Shown here: positions 32,574-43,844 of the stretch, piece after piece | How the letters are laid out: every line of letters starts with the position of its first letter | Position numbering within the stretch: the stretch's first letter is position 1 | Assembly: GCA_025084515.1 (NCBI GenBank) | Contig: JAJAGP010001356.1 | Coordinates: forward strand, 1 to 64,000 | Direction: 5' to 3' | Source: Ancistrus triradiatus | Taxonomy: Eukaryota; Chordata; Actinopteri; Siluriformes; Loricariidae | DNA length: 64,000 nucleotides | Notes under the pieces: model-generated | What the model was told of the DNA's origin: nothing | What the model saw: only the letters and a program-made list of their open reading frames with translations | Database searches by the model: none | Position numbers and translations under genes: made by a program

Positions 32574-32578
32574 ATGCT

Positions 32579-33489
32579 AGTTATAAGCGTTGCTAATCAT
32601 ATATAAGTTAGACAGCATATATTGATTAGGCCTCATGTTGTTGATTAAGTATGTAGCAGATCAAAGCATTAATACTGAATATATCCAGCATAGATTAGTC
32701 TTGATTATTAACAAACGAGTGTAATATGTGTAAAATTGTTTGATTCCCTAAAAACATTAAGTTAGAAAAGTATGTGTGTGTCCAACCAGTATTAGCAGAA
32801 GGCATTCAAACTTGAAGATGAATTTTGTAACATTTGTGTGCAGATGAAGGAGCCACTCCTCCCCTGGCATAAAAGTTGAAAAAATGTGCGTAAGCAGAGT
32901 GTTCTTGACCTTGGAAAAAAGACACAGACACAAAAAGTGTAATTGACCTTAAGCCAAAGGGGGGAGTGAAACTGCAAGGGTTGAGGCTAAACCTTTTGAA
33001 GCACACAGATGAAAATACTAGCTGTGAAAGAGAGGTATATAAACTGCATGTTGTGATCAATACTTTCGAACTTGGCTGCACTGCGCTGTGAGCCAACTTC
33101 CCCAGATCTGAGAGAGAATAAAAAGAGATAGAGCTGTACTCTGACTCTGACGATCCTTTCTCTCCACACATTCAACGAACACGCAAAGTCTGAGGTGAAC
33201 GACTTCAACAGTATGCTAGCCATGTATCTGTGCACGCCATGCCTGTTGGCTCCGTCGAGAAGCCGTTAGTGCCCCGCAGCACAGTATCTGAATCGCTAGC
33301 GCCTGATAACTTCCGGAGAGGTTACCTCCGTTTTTGAGCATGCTAGCTCAGTATCTGAGCAGTTAGCACCCTGTAGCTCAGTAGATGAACAGTTCTGGTT
33401 TCGAGTCTGAGCATGTAAGTTCTGTCTCTGAGTTTGTAGCACTTCGTAGTTTCGTAGTTAGTTCTGTAGCTGAGAACGATGCGCCGCCT
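32579..33489 (+). other. Unassigned region with LTR-like promoter features
   Basis: GAGGTATATAAACTGCATG (about 33031) is a good TATA box and GAGAATAAAAAGAG near 33113 could be a poly(A) signal, the spacing seen in short LTRs. The stretch 33230-33480 has repeated AGTATCTGA and GTAGCTCAGTA motifs. No coding region is recognised. Confidence 0.35.
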
Positions 33490-33512
33490 GCATTTACATT
33501 TACATTTACAGC
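33490..33512 (-). mobile_element. SINE tail, left fragment
   Basis: CATTTACATTTACATTTACA is the tail of the minus-strand SINE whose body resumes at 34594, beyond the inserted retroposon. Confidence 0.7.
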
Positions 33513-34593
33513 TTTCTTCTGCTCTCGTGGAAGGCGGACGCACTGTTCCTCACTCCCTTATCTCTCCTGCTTGGCTTCTTTGTATCTGTCTCGTCTACTC
33601 TACTCTACTCCTTAGCACTGCTAAGAACAAATTATGGAATTGGTTAAATGGTCTCTGAATGCTATTGACACCATCTTCTCATCGAGAAGTTCGGGTTCGG
33701 GGGAACCCACATGCCCCGGCGGAATGCAGATGGCAGGATACGCGATGAACTCGTGGGGGAAGTGGGGAGTCATGTGTCTGGCACCTTTTTCGTTGGAAGA
33801 CATCGAGGATGTTTATTTATTCGGAACTTTGATTGTGGGGTTTCTGCTGATTGGATTAGGCGTTACCCTGCTGTACCGGGAAAGAGTTGAGTCAGTTGTC
33901 AAAGGTCCCCAGAAACTGCCCAATTTGATTGAAATGGTGGGCAGAGCCGTTGGAACTCAGACTGAGCATATTAATCGCACTATGGAATACATCACGGAGA
34001 AACTAACGGCTTTGCGAAATGAGGTAAATCGGAGATACATTCATTCATGTGTTAAAATTTTAGAGCTCAGTCAAAACAAAGTCATTTCTGCTGTTGGCTT
34101 CCCTGTTATCAGCAACGGCCTCTCTGATAAGAAATTCCTCCAGAAGATCTGCTGCTACGTACCTACCCCGCATCCACTGACTGTTTTTCATTCTGGGCAG
34201 TAAGCGCTGTATACTGCCATGTCATCGCGAACTTTGTACAGACTTTTTTCTTGCTGCGCGTATGAGGACTGACAGAACTTTTTCCCAACCAAAATCAAAC
34301 GCCTTCCACTCTAAGTTTAACCCCACCAAGACGGCGGGATGGGTCTGCAGGGCGCGCCGATCGGCTGCGAACATGGATGGCTGCTTGTCGTAGTTTGGTT
34401 ACTTTTCCCGATCCCCACATCCCTAACCAGTGGCTAGTTGTGTGTCTATATTATGTTTATGCGCTTGTGTGCTGGAAGGAGTTCTCCTTCTTTCCCAATG
34501 TGTTCATTATTTCTTGTTTCTTCTAAAAATGCATTTCGTTGCCTTGTACTTGTACATGTGTAATGACAATAAATTGAATGTAATCTAATCTAA
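33513..34593 (+). mobile_element. LINE-tailed retroposon carrying an intact ORF
   Basis: Edges are set by the SINE it interrupts: the SINE tail (ending TTTACAGC) stops at 33512 and the SINE body (TTTAGCTGACGCCC) resumes at 34594, as in the uninterrupted copy at 6188. The insert has a ~120-base leader, one 189-codon ORF, a ~390-base 3' UTR and the end ATGACAATAAATTGAATGTA with AATCT repeats. That end resembles 3' ends of fish CR1/Rex1-type LINEs (from memory), suggesting that a LINE reverse transcriptase mobilised it in trans. No polymerase is encoded. Confidence 0.65.
33634..34203 (+). CDS. Uncharacterised 189-aa single-pass membrane protein (retroposon ORF)
   Basis: This is one of the few undamaged frames in the window: ATG at 33634 with sequence AAATTATGG and stop at 34204-34206 region. 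Residues 1-58 are polar with Cys27 and Cys48. Residues about 61-81 (YLFGTLIVGFLLIGLGVTLL) form one clear membrane segment. Residues 82-150 are basic to amphipathic, with EHINRTMEYITEKLTALRNE suggesting a short coiled coil. Topology by the positive-inside tendency (YRER just after the segment) would put the C-terminus in the cytoplasm. I have a sense of similar repeated ORFs in fish but cannot name a family or function. Intactness among decayed neighbours hints at recent insertion. Confidence 0.6.
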   Translation: MELVKWSLNAIDTIFSSRSSGSGEPTCPGGMQMAGYAMNSWGKWGVMCLAPFSLEDIEDVYLFGTLIVGFLLIGLGVTLLYRERVESVVKGPQKLPNLIEMVGRAVGTQTEHINRTMEYITEKLTALRNEVNRRYIHSCVKILELSQNKVISAVGFPVISNGLSDKKFLQKICCYVPTPHPLTVFHSGQ

Positions 34594-34775
34594 TTTAGCT
34601 GACGCCCTTATCCAGAGCTACTTAAAATTGACACAATCTTACAGTCCAAGCAATTGTGGGTTAAGTAAGGACCCAACAGTGGCAGCTTGGCAGAGGTGGG
34701 ATTTGAACCCTGGACCTTCTGGTCCAGAGTCCAATACCTTAATCGCTAAGCTATCACAGTCCCTACTACCACTGT
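34594..34775 (-). mobile_element. tRNA-derived SINE, body
   Basis: On the minus strand the B box GGTTCAAATCC (about 34709-34699) and A-box region GATAGCTTAGCGATTAAGG match the SINE at 6188-6390, followed by CCACTGTTGGGTCCTTA and GGATAAGGGCGTCAGC. It is separated from its tail by the retroposon. Confidence 0.85.
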
Positions 34776-35520
34776 CGCCTAGTTATGTTAACAAACAAGA
34801 CATGACTTTTAGTAAGACATTTACCAAGTCGCGCCGACTCCTGCGCCGAGGACTATCGCTGATCTTTTTCATTGGTCTTGTTGGGTCTAGCCCCGTTTCT
34901 GAGCCACCAATGCTAAGGTCTGCCTCTGACCCGCTCATGGCTAGTCCTGAGCTCAAGCCAATAGGTCTGAGTCCTCCTTTGGACTTGTGCCCTACCCTCC
35001 CATTTGATCCCTACTTTGTCCCCAGACGTCATATGCTCAACCCTGAGCATGTTAGACAGGCTAGGGGAGTTTTTGGTTGCACTTAGAGGCGTCGGGACAT
35101 CGCCCCTTGGGGGGTTACTGTTAGGAGTCATGTTGACCCTGGCTTGTGACGTTAGAGGTCAGCATTGATTCATTCTGTGGCGTGTGCAAGCTTGGTTTGA
35201 TCGAGCATGTGCCAGCCATGGTTCGTTGCATCCTTGGATTTCTTAGCTCTCAGACGATCGAAATGCTATAATGTTTATTGTGTCAGGGAAAGTGGTGTAG
35301 CTGGCGGATTGTAGACTGTCAGCAAATATACAGTTTAGAGACCCGAGGTTACCGCTAGGGTTTAGTTTTTCAATAGTGTAGGGCAAGTTCTGGCTATTCA
35401 CTGCCATTCGTGATCTCCAAGGTTTCACCGTCTTCTGTGGTGGCTTTGGCTCACTCACTGTGGCTGTGCGAGCCACCTGCCTTCTTCCTAACTTGCCCAT
35501 AGCCTGTACGGCTTTTATTT
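34776..35520. other. Unassigned region
   Basis: A plus-strand frame from about 34800 to 35086 (RRLLRRGLSLIFFIGLVG ... RHMLNPEHVRQ) is proline-rich and unrecognised. CGGGACATCGCCCCTTGGGG follows. Nothing else is identified. Confidence 0.35.
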
Positions 35521-36182
35521 TTTTATTTATATAGCACTTTTTACAGATGACAGCAACCCAACATCTCTGATCACCATAAGACTCTTTGACTATGAACCCC
35601 CGGCTCTGCCCTTAGTCTAAGGTGCGGTCATAGGTGACTCTATTTTACGACACGTGAAACTTGCTACCCCTTTAGGAACACNNNNNNNNNNNNNNNNNNN
35701 NNNNNNNNNNNNNNNNNNNNNNNNNNNNNNNNNNNNNNNNNNNNNNNNNNNNNNNNNNNNNNNNNNNNNNNNNNNNNNNNNCTCCGAGCTGTGTTCCGGC
35801 AGTTCCAGCCCCACACATGATGTTCATCTGCTGTAGCTCCACTCAAGCTGCTTCCGTCATCAGCTCCAGCCCCATCATACCCGGGCCACTAATGTCGATG
35901 TGCATACTTCACATTTTATTCGAACTTTGACTCCATGACTTTAGTTTCACTCTTATATTTATCATCTACGCCTCCCAAGGAGGTTGGGTCCCTTTTTGAG
36001 TTTTGGTCCTCCTAAGGTTTCTTCCTATAACTCAGGGAGTTTTTCCTTGCCACTGTCGCCCTAGGCTTGCTCAATTTGGGATTGGACGTAGTTATTAGGA
36101 GATAATCTAAACTTGTAAAGTTGCTTTGGGACAATGCTCCATTGTAAAAAGCGCTATATAAATAAATCTGACTTGACTTGAT
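35521..36182. mobile_element. LINE-A pieces around an assembly gap
   Basis: Three pieces: a minus-oriented 3' UTR fragment (about 35523-35622, CATCTCTGATCACCATAAGA), a plus-oriented ORF1 fragment (35625-35681) and, after the gap, a plus-oriented 3' tail (35782-36182) ending GCGCTATATAAATAAATC and TTGACTTGA. The ORF1 piece reads VIGDSILRHVKLATPLGT, with an intact GDS nucleophile block, better preserved than in the 8.8-9.5 kb copy. The missing LINE body probably lies in the gap. Confidence 0.8.
35682..35781. other. Assembly gap, 100 N
   Basis: Exactly 100 N, the usual placeholder of unknown true length, between two plus-oriented LINE-A pieces. Frames that run through it are meaningless. Confidence 0.99.
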
Positions 36183-36224
36183 ATTAACTGATTCAAGCCT
36201 CAAAGCTTCATACTAAATAAATTA

Positions 36225-37430
36225 CAGTGGTTCTTGAAAGTTTGTGAATTCTTTATAAACTTTTATATTTTTGCATAAATATGACCTAAAACATCATCAG
36301 ATTTTCACACAAGTCCTAAAAGTAGGTAAAGCAAACCCAGTTAAACAAATGACAAAAAATATTATACTTGGTCATTTATTTATTGAGGAAAATCATCCAA
36401 TATTTTATACTAGTGAGTGGCAAAAGTATGTGAACCTCCAGGATTAGCAGTTAATTTGAATGTGAAATTAGAGTCAGGTGTTTTAAATCAATTGGATGAC
36501 AATTAGCTGTGAGTGAGCACCCTGTTTTATTTAAAGAATAGGGATCTATCAAAGTCTGCTCTTCACAACACGTCTGTGGAAGTGTATCATGGACCGAGGA
36601 CCTCAGAGACAGAGTTGTTGATGCTCATCAGGCTGGAAAAGGTTACAAAACCATCTCTAAAGTGTTTAGACTCCAAAAAAAGGAATGGACCACCAATCCA
36701 CAGTCAGACAGATAGTGTACAAATGGAGGAAATTCAAGACCATTGTTACCTTCCCCAGTAGTAGTCGACCAGCAAAGCTCACTCCAAGAGCAATCTTTAG
36801 ATCTGATAGTTGGCGAGGTCACAAAGGTTCCCAGGGTAACTTCTAAGCAACTGAAGGCCTCTCTCACATTGGATAATGTTAATGTTCATGAGTCCACCAT
36901 CAGAAGAACACTAAACAACAATGGTCTGCATGGCAGGGTTGAAGAAAGCCACTGCTCTCTGAAAAGAACATTGCTGCTCATCTGCAGTTTGCTAAAGATC
37001 ACGTGGAGAAGCCAGAAGGCTGTTGGAAGAATGTTTTGTGGACGGATGAGACCAAAACAGAACGTTTTGGTTTAAAAGAAAAGTGTTATGTTTGGAGAAA
37101 TGAAAACACTGTATTCCAGCATAAGAACCTTGTCCCACCTGTGAAACATGGTGGTGGTAGTATCATGGTTTGGGCCTGTTTTGCAGGTATGAGTGTTTTG
37201 CCATCATTGATGGAACAATGAATTCTGAATTATATCAGAGAATTCTAAAGGAAAATGTCACGACATTTGTCCATGAACTGAATCTCAAGAGATTGTGGGT
37301 CATGCAGCAAGACAACGACTCTAAGTCATTCTACTAAAGAATGATTAAAGGAGAATAAAGTTAATATTTTGGAATGGCCAAGTCAAAGTCTTGACCTTAA
37401 TCCAAAAGGATTTCAAAAATGTGTAGCTAG
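36225..37430 (+). mobile_element. Tc1-like transposon, right end missing (family A, copy 1)
   Basis: Starts after TA with CAGTGGTTCTTGAAAGTTTG. The terminal region includes GTGAGTGGCAAAAGTATGTG. The transposase follows at 36590. It ends without a right terminal repeat near 37430. Confidence 0.85.
36590..37400 (+). pseudogene. Tc1-like transposase (family A, copy 1)
   Basis: Recognised from DHQSTVRQIVYKWRKFKTIV (helix-turn-helix), VGEVTKVPRVTSKQLKASLT with STIRRTLNNNGLHGR (second DNA-binding half), and the catalytic start NVLWTDETKTERFGLKEKCY (first Asp, about 37045), followed by VPPVKHGGGSIMVWACFAG. The second Asp reads MQQDNDSKSF, keeping Asp but losing the usual PKH. The last Glu region after LEWPSQSLDLNPKG is degraded. 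Frames shift at about 36680, 36940 and 37090, so it is dead. Confidence 0.85.
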
Positions 37431-37685
37431 CTAACCTCAGGATCTACCTACCTAAAGATATTTTGAGTCGCTATGACTCGAATGACAACATCATTTGCAG
37501 TATTACAATATGTATTAGATTACAAGTTTTAAGACATTAATAAATAGTTGAAAGCGTTAACATTCTTCCTAATGCTGAAGGTAGAATGTCTAAGGGAGGT
37601 TGTCATGGTGCCACACATTCACACTTAACCTGCAGAAGGCCAAAAATAGCCTCAAAATTTTTCTCTGTTGTGCACGCACGCATGC

Positions 37686-37751
<66 letters not shown>

Positions 37752-37835
37752 ACACACACACACACACACATCTCATCAACATTGAGAAGGTTACTATTGC
37801 TGGGCTATCAGTGGCATACCACATGGATATTTCCA
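37431..37835. repeat. Unassigned spacer with long CA microsatellite
   Basis: (CA)n spans about 37687-37770 with one TACA interruption. The remaining bases show no other feature. Confidence 0.9.
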
Positions 37836-38034
37836 TGTTTCTGCATAAATATGATCTAAAACATCATCAGATTTTCACACAATTCCTAAACGTAGATAAA
37901 GAGAACCCTGTTAAACAAATGAGACAACAGTATTATACTTGGTCATTTATTTATTGAGGAAAATGATCCAGTATTACATATTAGTCAGTGGCAAAAGTAT
38001 GTGAACCTTTACTGTCAGTATCTGGTGTGACCAG

Positions 38035-38606
38035 TGTAGGGTTTTTATGTCTGAGATTTTCAGCGCTCTTATTAACTCTCTGCAGCTCTATGACCAAAGA
38101 CAGAAATAGGACGCAGTCGAAGGATAGATGCGTGCTATTAATTTTATGATCTGACTCCAAGTTTAATTTAATGTCTATCTCCAAATTCTATACAGTTTTT
38201 AAACGTGTAGGGTAAAGAGCCCTAGCATTCAACTTTAATAGTTATCTCCTCTTAATATGTTTCTCTATCTCAGAGGTTCATACCGATGTGCAAACTCAGT
38301 GTATATTATATAACGCAATATTACACCTTATTTAAGTCTGCCAGAGGTTGGTTACAACGTGTCTCGTGTATTAATGCAATAAGTTAGTCCAGGCAAATAG
38401 TGTCTCATACGATGTCCGTTCTGTGCATTATCGTGCAACCATTGTACAGTGCTGTATGTCTCACCACCTTGGCCTCGTTGAAATATGGATCTCAAACATA
38501 CCAAACATAACATACTACAAACACAAATACATTCTGAAACAAAATAGCATCTGCCACACAATAGTACAGGCCTTTAATTTATAGGATAATTACATATTTC
38601 CCTACA
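38035..38606 (-). mobile_element. Solo LTR (ERV-A family) with TGTAGGG/CCCTACA ends
   Basis: Starts TGTAGGGTTTTTATG and ends TATTTCCCTACA, perfect 7-bp inverted ends with TG...CA. Flanks are CCAG on both sides (38031-38034 and 38607-38610), a 4-bp target duplication typical of retroviral-type integrases. The left 370 bases match the LTR at 51118-51450. A central ~520 bases present there (51450-51975) are missing here. The orientation is taken from the gag next to the other copy. Confidence 0.82.
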
Positions 38607-38639
38607 CCAGCAATAACTGCAACTAAATGTTTCCTGTAA

Positions 38640-39592
38640 CTGTTGATCAGCCTTGCTTGGAATAATTTTAGCCCATTACTCCATATAGAACAGCTTCAAC
38701 TCTTGGATGTTGGTGGGTTTCTTCACCTTAACTGCTCGCCTCAGGTCCTTCCACAACATTTCAGTTAGATTAAATTCAGGACTTGGCCATTCCAGAACAC
38801 TAACTTTATTCTTCTTTAACCATTCTTTGGTAGAACGACTTGTGTGCTTAGGGTCATTGTCTTGCTGCATGAGCCAATTTCTCTTGAGATTTAGTTCATG
38901 GACAGATGTCCTGACATTTTCCTTTAGGATTCTCTGATTATAATTCAGAATTCATTGTTCCATCAATGATGGCAAGCCGTCCTGGCCCAGATGCAGCAAA
39001 ACAGGCCCAAACCATGATACTACCACTACCATGTTTCACAGATGGGATAAGGTTCTTATGCTGGAATGCAGTGTTTCCTTTCTTCAAACATAATGCTTTT
39101 CTTTTAAACCAAAAAGTTCCATTTTGGTCTCATCTGTCCACAAAACATTCTTCAAGTTGCCTTCTGGCTTGTCCACATGATCTTTAGCTAACTGCAGACG
39201 AGCAGCAATGTTCAATTTGGAGAGAACTGGCTTTCTCCTTGCAACCCTGCCATGCATACCATTGTTGTTCAGTGTTCTTCTGATGGTGGACTCATTGACA
39301 TTAACATTAGCCAATGTGAGAGAGGCCTTCAGTTGCTTAGAAGTTACCCTGGGGTCCTTTGTGACCTCGCCAACTATTACATGCCTTGCTCTTGGAGTGA
39401 TCTTTGTTGGTTGACACCTTTTGGGGGGAGGGTGACAGTGGTCTTGATTTCTCTCCATTTGTACACAATGTGTCTGACTGTGGATTGGTGGAGTCCAAAC
39501 TTTTTAGAGATAGTTTTGTAACCTTTTCCAGTCTGATGAGCATCAACAACTTTTTTTCTGAGGTCCTCAGAAATCTCATTTGTTTGTGCCAT
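38640..39592 (-). pseudogene. Tc1-like transposase (family A, copy 2)
   Basis: Start at the ATG at 39592 (MAQTNEISEDLRKKVV). Blocks: SKKFGLHQSTVRHIVYKWRE, VTSKQLKASLTLANVNVNES with STIRRTLNNNGMHGRVARRK, first catalytic Asp in NVLWTDETKMELFGLKEKHY (about 39120), second Asp in LMQQDNDPKHTSRSTKEWLK (about 38860), and the Glu in FNLTEMLWKDLRRAVKVKK (about 38760), so the DD34E triad can be followed. Frame changes occur near 39400, 39080 and 38890. It is the best preserved transposase of this family here. Confidence 0.9.
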
Positions 39593-39969
39593 GAAACACT
39601 TCAACAAAAATGTGTTGTGAAGAACAGGCTGTGATAGATCCCTGTTCTTTAAATATAACAGAGTGCCCACTCACACCTGATTGTCATCCCATTGATTGAA
39701 AACACCTGACTCTAATTTCACCTTCAAATTAACTGTTAATTCTAGAGGTTCACATACTTTTGCCACTCACTACTAATAATACTGTAATATTGGATAATTT
39801 TCTTCAATAAATAAATTACCAAGTATAATATTTTTGTCTCATTTGTTTAACTAGGTTCTCTTTATCTACTTTTAGGACTTGTGTGAAAATCTGATCATGT
39901 TTTAGGTCATATTTATGCAGAAATATAGAAAATTCCTAAAGAGTTCACAAACTTTCAAGCACCACTGTA

Positions 39970-41849
39970 TATAATACACTAACACAGTGAAATTTAAATA
40001 CATCCATACATTTTGCATCTTATTTTTAAGAGATTGTTTCTCATTTCCCAGTTGAATTATTTATAAGATAAACTATATCTCACAATAAGTTGCCTGCCTT
40101 GTTGACACAGAGTCAAAATATATAGAAAATGTAAATGGTGTACGTAGGATTGAACTAAATAGCTTGCTTCTCTGATGTTCAAGCTGCTTTACCATATAAA
40201 ACTGTTGCAACAGCACAAATCGCCTGTAATGTACTTCTTGGGTAATCTGGGCAAGCTCTGATTTCATCAATCAGGCCCTGCTGAATTACACTGTCTGATT
40301 CACTCACAGAGATCAATAAATTCAACGCTGGTCTGCTAGGTCACTAAGCATCAGCTGCATAATTATGTTATGGGCATTTTAAGGATGTAACAAGCATCTT
40401 CAAATTATTACACCAAATGTTGAAAATAAAGCACTCATGGCATATGAAATTAGGAGCCAAGTGAAACAATGGAAGCAAATAAGAATGCAAGTTTAGTTAA
40501 AGGAACATTCTGTAGCAGTTTTGGTGTCCAAAATCCCACCAGTGTACAGATTCTCCAAAAGCAGAACTTAAGCAATGTTAAAGTTTGAATGTGAACACAG
40601 CTAAATCATGCAGCATCCTTCAGCTGAGTTTGAAGCAGTTTTGCATTCATTTTCAAAGACTTTAGAACTGCTACTCTGCATTTCTATCACTTATGATGAG
40701 AAAAGTACATTTAAATATTTCTATCTGGGAAATAAACATACTCATAGAAATACTGTGGTACTTATGGACTGAAGCTGGCAACTCAGACTTACTTCCCTCA
40801 GTGGGGCTGACTTTCACTCGCTCATGTTCAGTCTTTCCCATTAGTGAATTTTTAAAAGGTTGACATCAATCTTGCTGAACCAATCGCCACATTTAATGAA
40901 TAATTCCCTTCATTTGCATAGGCTGACTTCAGTGTACAGGGAAAGAAGCAAGTAGACATGATTATTATCACATCAAGACATTTGAAATAGTGATAAACTG
41001 AGAGGGATGTTTCATCTCTTCTTTTATGAAATGACCACTGTGGCCAGTCAAGCAGCAGGAATCAATGGAGAATGATCTGGAGTGGTACACAAAAAAGATA
41101 TATTAAGAAAAAGGCATCTCTATTAAATAATTCATTTTACTTTAGTCTAAATATAATATGTAGCATTAATAGCTGGATTACAGTCCCTCAACTCTCTATA
41201 CCCTCTCTTCAAATGGTTGTCGAGCCATAAAACTTTGTGACCCTTTGGAATGTAAATGGCCAACATCTGGTCAGAATCTCCTCAGTAAATGATGGCCCAT
41301 CAACTTCAACCTCTTCTCGAACCCACCAAATTGGGGTTCTCGCTTAGAGGGCTAGATAACCTGTGCCTCCCGCCACCATAAAATAATCCAATGTGTAGCC
41401 TTAAAAGGATTTCTGACAAGTCACCCCAGACTCACCCTCTCCCCAAGAGAAATCGGTACTAATCTCTCTAAAGGAAAATTCGTGCTCTCTCTCTCTCTGG
41501 TTATGTTTACGACTTTTCTCAGCCTGGAGCCAGGAGGACACCCCTGGAAATTTACGATAGAAGGATTCCAGCTTTTGTTCTAAAGACACACTTTTTAATA
41601 AGAGTATTACATTTTGTTGGGAACAGATTATCTTCACCTAGAACACTCAGTTAGGGAACGCACGAGGACTGTTTCATAATTAGTCCAAACACACCCATAC
41701 GTAACTATCTATCCCATGAAAGAATTGATCAGGGATACTCATCGTACCCCTATTACATAATCACATGTATGTGTATGTTACTGATTTGTCATGTATCTTC
41801 ATATCTACTTGGTTAATGTTTTAGTATAGTGACCGTTCTATATGTAATA
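39970..41849. other. No recognised feature
   Basis: AT-rich sequence with no convincing coding frame. A CT-rich tract (CTCTCTCTCTCTCTC) near 41490 is the only simple repeat. This could be unique chromosomal DNA between repeats. Confidence 0.4.
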
Positions 41850-43445
41850 TGGTCCAGTGGTGTTATGCTAATAATTATAGTATATGAAATGATAGCATGT
41901 TTTATCTATATGTAGCGATCGCTCGGGTTAATACTTGTTCATACTTATAAAAGAACAGAAATGAAGTTGTTATTTAGAATGTACTGTTTCCTACATCTTG
42001 TATTGATCATATTATTGTTTGGTTAAAGAATAACGAATGCATGTACTGTAGTTAGAATGACTTAACGATGTACTAGTTTATAAATTCAAGGTACCTCGAC
42101 TAAACTGGTAACGTTGAGGGTTTTTGGTTTTATTTTCATGTGATGCTTTTAGACATCCTAGATATGTAGAAATATATTAACCCAAGTCATAGCCTGTAGC
42201 GGCCCCTACCGACCTATGGTGAAATTAGCAGACATATCCACAAGAGGAAGGATTTAATGACGAATCAGCCTCTCACTGGTTAAGTCTAGGACCAACCCCT
42301 GTTGCCCCTATTCGCCTGCATCCGGAACATACAAAAATGAGCGCGAACCAACAACGTGTCAGTTCTTTTGTTCCTGTACGTTCCAGTCTTCGTCTGTCGG
42401 CGTTCAAGTTTTTGTTTTTAAGTTTTTGTTTCTGCATTTTATTTTACTCTAAGTTTTCTGTATCCAGTCGTAGGAGTTCGGTATCGCCGAATTAGAAAGT
42501 AGTTAAAGACCAACCAACCACGATCTCCGTCACTCTCAACTACAATCGTAGATTCTAAGCTTTTTTTTTTTACTCTGTTGAAGCTTGTGGTATTAGAACG
42601 CTGCACCTCTACCTTCACCGCTGGCCAGGGTGGAAATCTGAGTTGTATGCCCGCAAGGTGAGATCGGGTTGACCACGCACACCAACGCTGGGAAGAGAGC
42701 CAAACCAAAGCGAGGCATGCAACTCATCTGTGGCATGTCGACGAACCGAAGGCTGGTAGCCAATACCATCCAGAAGTCCACTGACCAGTCGTCATCATAA
42801 GCTGAAGATTGGCTTCCGTTCCCCCGTGTGACTTCTGACGACAGGCTGAAGCCCGGTTCCGTTCCATCTCCTTCTCGTGAGCCCCCGTAAAGAAACAGGC
42901 AAGTAACGTTTGGTGTCTTATCTGGGTCCCTGATTCTCGAACCTTGCGTTTGATCTTAAAACCATGCTTCAACATAGACTTATCCATTCCTAAGTAGCTT
43001 CTACCATACTATTCAGGTTCAACGTAATTTGTGTTGCCAGTAAGATTGCCTCTTAGTAATTATTGTTCAACCGCTGAGTGCACATAGAATTATCTTGGTT
43101 TCTGATTTTAATTACTGTGATATGTATGCTTGCCATCATTCCCTGTTTTCAATACTGTGATATATAAATGTTCACCATCATTTTATGATCTTAACTCTGT
43201 GATACACTCGTTATTACATTAGAAAGTCTGTTGGTATTGCCTTGTTTTGCAATTAATAAACTTTGTTATAACCTTTTGAATCTACTGTTTGGTGTGAGAG
43301 AGTTTCATTCAACAAAGGTCGAGAAAAATAACTTTGAATTCACTATTCAGACCTAGCCTGATCAGTCTCACGATTCCCTTTTCACCTGGTTTTCTGGATA
43401 CACCAGTCCACATACGATCCGGTGGTGCCCCGTTTATTAACTAAA
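41850..43445 (+). other. Possible long LTR or old retroelement, unassigned
   Basis: Features suggestive of an LTR: a GC-richer core with repeated GTTTTTGTTTTTAAG, a candidate leader at 42340-42420, ATTAATAAACTTTG at about 43251 as poly(A) signal with a GT-rich stretch after it, and GGTGGTGCCCCG near 43420 that could be a primer site. No direct repeat ends, second copy or coding region was found. Confidence 0.3.
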
Positions 43446-43685
43446 CATTAATCGATTTAAAGTGTAGTCTTAGGTTTGCTACAAATAACACTTTGATTAC
43501 GTCTAACTGTATGTATTGAGTCACCTATAAAAAACATGTGATTAGCAAATAAATTACAGTGAATACATCTCTTTGGGTAACTGCCATCTTTGTGTCTCAT
43601 GTGCAACATGTATTTACTAATATAGAAAAAACAATGCATTTCTAAAACTTCAAGAAACTGAATAAAAAGGGATGATATTTGCAAG
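43446..43685. other. No recognised feature
   Basis: Short AT-rich stretch left of the compound microsatellite; nothing identified. Confidence 0.4.

Positions 43686-43844
<159 letters not shown>

Larger units (their letters stand above)
37836..39967 (-). mobile_element. Tc1-like transposon split by a solo LTR (family A, copy 2)
   Basis: The right end CAAGCACCACTG is followed by TA (39968-39969). The two terminal regions are inverted copies (GCATAAATATGA, AAACATCATCAGATTTTCAC on the left; complement near 39880-39920 on the right). The left extremity is missing beside a CA repeat. A 572-bp LTR lies at 38035-38606. Transposase is on the minus strand. Confidence 0.88.

Noticed and set aside
35617..35846. 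Frames running through the N block
   Set aside because: They contain unknown residues and are artefacts of the assembly gap.
37668..37859. Open frames of alternating Thr-His or Cys-Val through CA repeats (also 26.75, 43.7, 47.9, 60.2 kb)
   Set aside because: They are translations of microsatellites without any coding feature.
43420..43440. Definite retroviral primer-binding site at TGGTGCCCCG
   Set aside because: Only ten bases are suggestive, no LTR edge with CA precedes it, and no gag follows, so it is kept only as a weak hint.
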